Source: an uncultured Draconibacterium sp.
GTDB taxonomy: Bacteria; Bacteroidota; Bacteroidia; Bacteroidales; Prolixibacteraceae
Assembly (NCBI RefSeq): GCF_963676815.1
Contig: NZ_OY781365.1
Location: 558,001 to 622,000, forward strand
DNA length: 64,000 nt
Direction: 5' to 3'
In this document: one piece after another, positions 60,299 through 64,000 of the stretch
Numbering within the stretch: position 1 is the first letter of the stretch
How the letters are laid out: each line of letters starts with the position of its first letter
Made by a program: the position numbers and the translations under genes
Notes under the pieces: model-generated
Told to the model about the DNA's origin: nothing
Databases searched by the model: none
The model's input: the letters and a program-made list of their open reading frames with translations, nothing else

Positions 60299-61573
60299 TT
60301 ACTGAATTAAATACAAAAACTTCTCACTTCGCAAAAGCATTTTGTTGCCAACAAAAACCGGCACTGCTTTTACTGTTTCTCCGATATCGTTTTCGGCAAC
60401 TTTTTCGAATGAATCGCCGGGTTTAATAATCGTACAAAAACCTTTTACATTGATTAAATAAATATTTCCACCGGCATAAATGGGCGATGAATTAAAATTC
60501 CCCCTTAATTTTTCTTTCCAGATTACGCTGCCGGTCATAGCATCCAGACAAGTTACCATTCCACGGTCGTGAACCATGTACATTTTGCCATCAACGATTA
60601 CCGGAGTTGGAATTTGCGGTACCTCATCCTCGTACATCCAAACCTGGTGGGTTTCTGTTACATCGCCTTCACCTGTTGGGTCGATGGCAAATTCACGTGT
60701 AAAATTCGGTTTTCCATCTTCAAATATCCATCCTGAATTTATAAACACCAAACCATTGTAGAAAAGCGGCTGGCTCACTGTTGAGTCATCACCGTATTGA
60801 AAGGTCCAGACAACCTCGCCGGTATTTACGTCGTGGGCAAAACACATGAACGACGAATTACTGATCAGTAAATCCCGACCACTAACATTCACAACAATTG
60901 GTGTTTGATATGATTTTCGGAACACGGGTTGTAAAGGATCGTATATTTCTTTTGGGCGTACACTTTTCCAGATTATTTCTCCGGTAGTTTTATCCAACGC
61001 AACTACATACGGATCTTCAGTACCTTCCAAATGTACAATCAACTTATCCTCGTAAATTATTGGCGAAGAAGCCGGGCCCTGCATGTGTTCACATGGCATA
61101 TCGTTACGTTTCCAAATCACTTCAAAGTTTTTGGTATCGACACATGCTGTTCCAAAACTTCCGTAATGCACATAAACCCTGCCCTTTTCAATGCAAGGAG
61201 TTGGCGTGGCATACGAGTTTGTGGGATGAATACGCTGCGGTTCTTCAGCACTAAACAATGTCTTTTCAACTAAAAGTTCACCGGAATCCAGATCGAAGCA
61301 GCTGATATAAAATGCAGTTCCATCTTCTTCTGCCGAAGTTAGCCAAACCTGCCCGTCATAAACCACAGGCGACGACCAACCCAATCCTTTCACAGGCACT
61401 TTCCAAACTACATTCTCGGTATCACTCCAATACAAGGGAGCCGATTCAACATTGGCATGTCCATCCATATTCGAGCCTCGAAAATGGGACCAGTTTTGTT
61501 GCTCTGTTTGGCACGATACAAACACAAAAAAGAAAAATACAAAGGCTGCGAAGTTGATTTTTTTGGTCATCAT
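60299..61573 (-). CDS. PQQ-like beta-propeller lipoprotein
   Basis: 424 residues from the ATG at 61573; a longer frame would run through the promoter and into the divergent gene. The signal MMTKKINFAAFVFFFFVFVS ends in a lipobox cysteine (VSCQT). The mature part opens NWSHFRGSNMDGHA, the motif shared by the other five. Blades include GEIIWKSVR, GEVVWTFQY and GSVIWKEKL. It is envelope-anchored and outside the main run, on its own transcript. Confidence 0.85.
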   Translation of the reverse strand: MMTKKINFAAFVFFFFVFVSCQTEQQNWSHFRGSNMDGHANVESAPLYWSDTENVVWKVPVKGLGWSSPVVYDGQVWLTSAEEDGTAFYISCFDLDSGELLVEKTLFSAEEPQRIHPTNSYATPTPCIEKGRVYVHYGSFGTACVDTKNFEVIWKRNDMPCEHMQGPASSPIIYEDKLIVHLEGTEDPYVVALDKTTGEIIWKSVRPKEIYDPLQPVFRKSYQTPIVVNVSGRDLLISNSSFMCFAHDVNTGEVVWTFQYGDDSTVSQPLFYNGLVFINSGWIFEDGKPNFTREFAIDPTGEGDVTETHQVWMYEDEVPQIPTPVIVDGKMYMVHDRGMVTCLDAMTGSVIWKEKLRGNFNSSPIYAGGNIYLINVKGFCTIIKPGDSFEKVAENDIGETVKAVPVFVGNKMLLRSEKFLYLIQ

Positions 61574-61596
61574 TTCAGGTAAAGTTTGTTTGAAAT

Positions 61597-61625
61597 CAAA
61601 GTTAATCGAAAAATGGAATTTCAAA
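61597..61625 (-). promoter_or_regulatory. Promoter of the propeller lipoprotein gene
   Basis: Minus-strand TTTG, 17 bases, TAACTTTG (61597-61604), 23 bases before the chosen start at 61573. This supports that start over the longer frame. Confidence 0.55.
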
Positions 61626-61669
61626 AATTTAATCTCTACCTTCACTACCTAATTTCAGGATTAACGACA

Positions 61670-62458
61670 ATGACTAAACCGGTACTTTTTATATTTACTC
61701 TGTTTTTAACTTTCAATACACTTTCCGCACAAAATAATACTGAGGAAGAGATAACCGTTCGTGTATTAACTTTTAATATTTTGCATGGAGCTACAACCAA
61801 AGGCGATTTTGATTTGGACAAAATTGCTTCAGTTATTCAGAATACAAATCCTGACCTGGTTGCAATGCAGGAAGTTGACTTTAAAACCAATCGTACCCGC
61901 AACTACGATTTGGTTACCGAGTTGGGCTGGCGCACTAAAATGGCTCCGTTATTTGGCATTGCCATGCCATACGACGGTGGCGGATACGGAGAAGGGATAT
62001 TAACAAAAATGCCCATTCTCTCGAGCCGCAATGTAGCACTTCCCCATTCTCCGGAGAATGAACCGCGTGTAGCGCTTCAGGTGCTTGTACAACTGGAATC
62101 AGGAGATACAATTAGCTTTATCGGCACTCATTTGGAGCATCAGCAAACTAGCACGGACAGAATTGATCAGGTAAAAACGATCAATGAAACTTTCGCTTCG
62201 TGTAAATACCCTACAATTTTAGCCGGCGATTTAAATGCGACTCCCGACAGCGAGCCAATTTCAATCTTAAAAAAACACTGGACAGCAAGTGATAAAAATG
62301 AAGCTTTAACTTATCCATCCAATGATCCTGAAATCAAGATCGATTACATATTTTTCAGGCCTATCGAAAAGTGGCAGGTGGTAGAAACTAAAGTTATTTG
62401 CGATGAAGTTGCTTCCGACCACTGTGCCTTTTTATCCGTGCTTAAGTTGGTAAAATAA
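61670..62458 (+). CDS. Exported endonuclease/exonuclease/phosphatase-family protein
   Basis: 262 residues from the ATG at 61670, which opens the signal peptide MTKPVLFIFTLFLTFNTLSA; the longer frame starts inside the divergent promoter. Catalytic blocks of the DNase I-like fold are present: RVLTFNILHG, LVAMQEVD (metal-binding Glu), FIGTHLEHQ, LAGDLNATPDS, KIDYIFF and SDHCAFL. Exported members often hydrolyse phosphodiesters or lipids; substrate unknown. Confidence 0.85.
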   Translation: MTKPVLFIFTLFLTFNTLSAQNNTEEEITVRVLTFNILHGATTKGDFDLDKIASVIQNTNPDLVAMQEVDFKTNRTRNYDLVTELGWRTKMAPLFGIAMPYDGGGYGEGILTKMPILSSRNVALPHSPENEPRVALQVLVQLESGDTISFIGTHLEHQQTSTDRIDQVKTINETFASCKYPTILAGDLNATPDSEPISILKKHWTASDKNEALTYPSNDPEIKIDYIFFRPIEKWQVVETKVICDEVASDHCAFLSVLKLVK

Positions 62459-62473
62459 AGAAGACTCATTTCT

Positions 62474-63823
62474 TTAAACAGTATCTTCCTGACTTACCAA
62501 TCTCTTCTCCATTTCGGTGAATTTGATTCCAAAACTTTCCAGTTCGTCCAAAATAGGTTCGTAAATATCAGGTTGTGTTGGAATATAAATTCCGCAATGG
62601 TTCAATTTATCGGTAAGAAACAATTTTGCTGCAACCGCAAGCGGTAAACCCACCGTTTTTGCCATGGCAGTTTTCTCTCCCGACTCGCCAATTACCACTA
62701 ACGAACTGTTCTTCTCTACTTTTTGCTGACTGTCACGATCGAGGTATTCAAACTTATGCCACATCACAATCATATCTTTGTCTTCAGGCATCAACTGCCA
62801 TTTTTCCGAAAGCAACTTTTCCATTACCTGTGCAGGAGTAGCCCGCTTTAATCCTATTTTTCGGTCGTCAAAAATGCCCAGCCACTCCAACTTTGGGATG
62901 ATTTCTGAATCCATAGGAATTTGCATCGAATGATACAGTTTCAGATCAATCGTAGCAGGATGGTAATACAAAAAGGAATTGATGAACTCGCGATAAGTCA
63001 TGTCTTCTACATTATCAATGTAATACTCATCGCTGGTAGCACCCAACTGCACAAATACATTCCATGCCTTACAAAAACCGGGGCGACGCAAAGTTCCGCG
63101 AAAAACTGTAGGTACTTCCTGTAATCCATATTTTTCAATATAACTCATCGAATCGCGGTTGGCATAACCTTCAAACCAGCCATAATCATCAATTTCGATG
63201 AGTTCTGTCCGGCGAAATAAACGGTTGTAAGGAATGTATTTCACCTTTCCTTTCTGAATAAATTTTGCAGGTCCGCCTTGTCCTGCCAACACCACATTTC
63301 GCGGATTCCAGCTGAACTTGTAATGCCATGGATTATCATCCGATTCGGGCGCTACCAAACCTCCCGTAAACGATTCAAAAGCCTCCAACTGATGTCCGTC
63401 CTTTTTAATTTCGTTAATCACACGCATGGCCGACATATGATCCAGACCGGGATCTAAACCGCATTCGTTCAAAAACAACAGACCTTTACTTTTTACTACA
63501 TCTTCCACCAGTTGTGTATCCTTACTTTCGTAAGAGGCAGTAAATAAGCTTTTTGAGAATTTAAGACAGGATTGCATCACCAGCTTATGAAGTCGTGCAG
63601 GTAGCATTGAAATTACCAGATCAGCTTCGCGAACTTCCTGATCTCGGGCAAACTCATCGCGCACATTTAAAATTGAAAAAGGCAATTTTAGTGATTTTGC
63701 GAGATCGCTTTCTTCAGCGTCAACAACTTTTATCTGCCAATGGTATTTTGATGCACGTTCGGCCAGATAGGTGAGCAAAAATACGCTCGACCTACCGGCA
63801 CCAAATATTAATATGTTCTTCAT
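62474..63823 (-). CDS. Saccharopine dehydrogenase (glutamate-forming type)
   Basis: 449 residues. Rossmann N-terminus (ILIFGAGRSSVFLLTYLAER), then LVISMLPARLHKLVMQSCLK, NECGLDPGLDHMSAMRVINE and FESFTGGLVAPESDDNPWHY, the blocks of the saccharopine dehydrogenase domain of bifunctional AASS. It oxidises saccharopine to glutamate and 2-aminoadipate semialdehyde. It lies directly downstream of an ALDH7-family gene that would oxidise that semialdehyde. A lysine-ketoglutarate reductase gene is not in view. Confidence 0.9.
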   Translation of the reverse strand: MKNILIFGAGRSSVFLLTYLAERASKYHWQIKVVDAEESDLAKSLKLPFSILNVRDEFARDQEVREADLVISMLPARLHKLVMQSCLKFSKSLFTASYESKDTQLVEDVVKSKGLLFLNECGLDPGLDHMSAMRVINEIKKDGHQLEAFESFTGGLVAPESDDNPWHYKFSWNPRNVVLAGQGGPAKFIQKGKVKYIPYNRLFRRTELIEIDDYGWFEGYANRDSMSYIEKYGLQEVPTVFRGTLRRPGFCKAWNVFVQLGATSDEYYIDNVEDMTYREFINSFLYYHPATIDLKLYHSMQIPMDSEIIPKLEWLGIFDDRKIGLKRATPAQVMEKLLSEKWQLMPEDKDMIVMWHKFEYLDRDSQQKVEKNSSLVVIGESGEKTAMAKTVGLPLAVAAKLFLTDKLNHCGIYIPTQPDIYEPILDELESFGIKFTEMEKRLVSQEDTV

Positions 63824-63860
63824 AGTTTTTAGCTATTAGCTACGAGCCACAAGTTATTTA

Positions 63861-63891
63861 TTAACCGGGTGACTTTGAGTCACCCGGTTAA
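63861..63891. terminator. Hairpin between the ALDH7 and saccharopine dehydrogenase genes
   Basis: TTAACCGGGTGACT / AGTCACCCGGTTAA, a 14-bp perfect stem with loop TTG, 25 bases after the ALDH7 stop on the minus strand. A strong T-run is missing, so it may attenuate rather than end transcription. Confidence 0.6.
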
Positions 63892-63916
63892 TAGTTTATG
63901 ACTTCGTTCTTCCTTT

Positions 63917-64000
63917 TTAAACATTAAACTCAATTCCCTGAGCCAACGGAAGTTCCGTACTGTAATTTATTGTATTGGTTTGGCGACGCATGTAAGCTTT
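63917..64000 (-). CDS. ALDH7-family aldehyde dehydrogenase, C-terminus only
   Basis: Only the last 27 residues are in the window. They contain YMRRQTNTINYSTELPLAQG and end IEFNV, very close to the C-terminus of human antiquitin (ALDH7A1; [20 protein letters not shown]). This subfamily oxidises 2-aminoadipate 6-semialdehyde to 2-aminoadipate, which fits the saccharopine dehydrogenase gene next to it. Confidence 0.8.
   Translation of the reverse strand, partial: KAYMRRQTNTINYSTELPLAQGIEFNV

Noticed and set aside
40316..61573. PQQ-dependent alcohol dehydrogenases
   Set aside because: The propeller domains are much shorter than the ~600-residue enzymes and no disulphide-ring or calcium-site motif was recognised.
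63991..64000. Second IS3 end (TGTAAGCTTT resembles the IS terminus TGTAAGCTTC)
   Set aside because: These bases are in frame within the ALDH7 C-terminus (coding KAYM), so the match is chance.

Overview
The window looks like a chromosomal segment of a low-to-mid G+C Bacteroidota, most likely a free-living Bacteroidia/Marinilabiliales-type organism. The reasons are the recurring TAnnTTTG -7 promoter motif, the Bacteroidota-typical families (DUF4954, DUF4252, DUF6249, LytS/LytTR pairs, Rhodanese-free double CDGSH protein, MqnB of the futalosine menaquinone route) and a tyrosine recombinase of the kind common in this phylum. The taxon is inferred from gene content and motifs, not from a marker gene.

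Region 1 (1-7.6 kb) is an A+T-rich accessory island. It starts inside an IS3-family element and carries a cupin, a small lipoprotein, a three-gene unit (membrane pentapeptide-repeat protein, zinc ribbon, PD-(D/E)XK nuclease-like protein), small zinc-ribbon and coiled-coil proteins, a HIT hydrolase, and an excisionase-like plus tyrosine-recombinase pair. Several of its genes are individually bracketed by short, gene-specific inverted repeats, and two related ~130-bp structured elements lie between them. The right edge may be a tRNA 3'-end-like sequence followed by a terminator (7563-7619), as expected for integration into a tRNA gene.

Region 2 (8-34 kb) is mostly housekeeping and regulation: ABC-F ATPase, RlmB, an ammonium transporter between two AsnC/Lrp paralogues, an MscS-type channel, an M64 peptidase, an ECF sigma operon that faces a DUF6249 gene through two matching promoters, HldD, MqnB, FolE, a lactonase-type propeller, CDGSH and flavin reductase-rubredoxin proteins, a sigma-54 activator, FabD, GlmS with a DUF4954 protein, and a guanine deaminase. 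A 41-bp tandem repeat array lies at 16.43-16.63 kb.

Region 3 (34-56 kb) is the most unusual part: about seventeen minus-strand genes in tight succession from a LytS/LytTR two-component pair down to a ThuA protein. They encode four PQQ-like beta-propellers, an NHL propeller, a Tat-exported four-cluster ferredoxin, a small Tat-like cysteine protein, a NosR/NapH-like membrane Fe-S protein, a NuoE-NuoF fusion, a NuoG-N/GltD-like flavoprotein, a glycosyltransferase and an ABC transporter. Two further PQQ-like propellers lie just outside (55.2 and 60.3 kb). I infer an envelope electron-transfer system that links cytoplasmic NAD(P)H to exported Fe-S and propeller proteins; its substrate is unknown.

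Region 4 (56.6-64 kb) holds TypA, a second ECF sigma operon with DUF4252, a lipoprotein propeller divergent from an exported endonuclease/exonuclease/phosphatase-family protein, and saccharopine dehydrogenase beside the C-terminus of an ALDH7-family enzyme, which together indicate lysine metabolism through aminoadipate semialdehyde.
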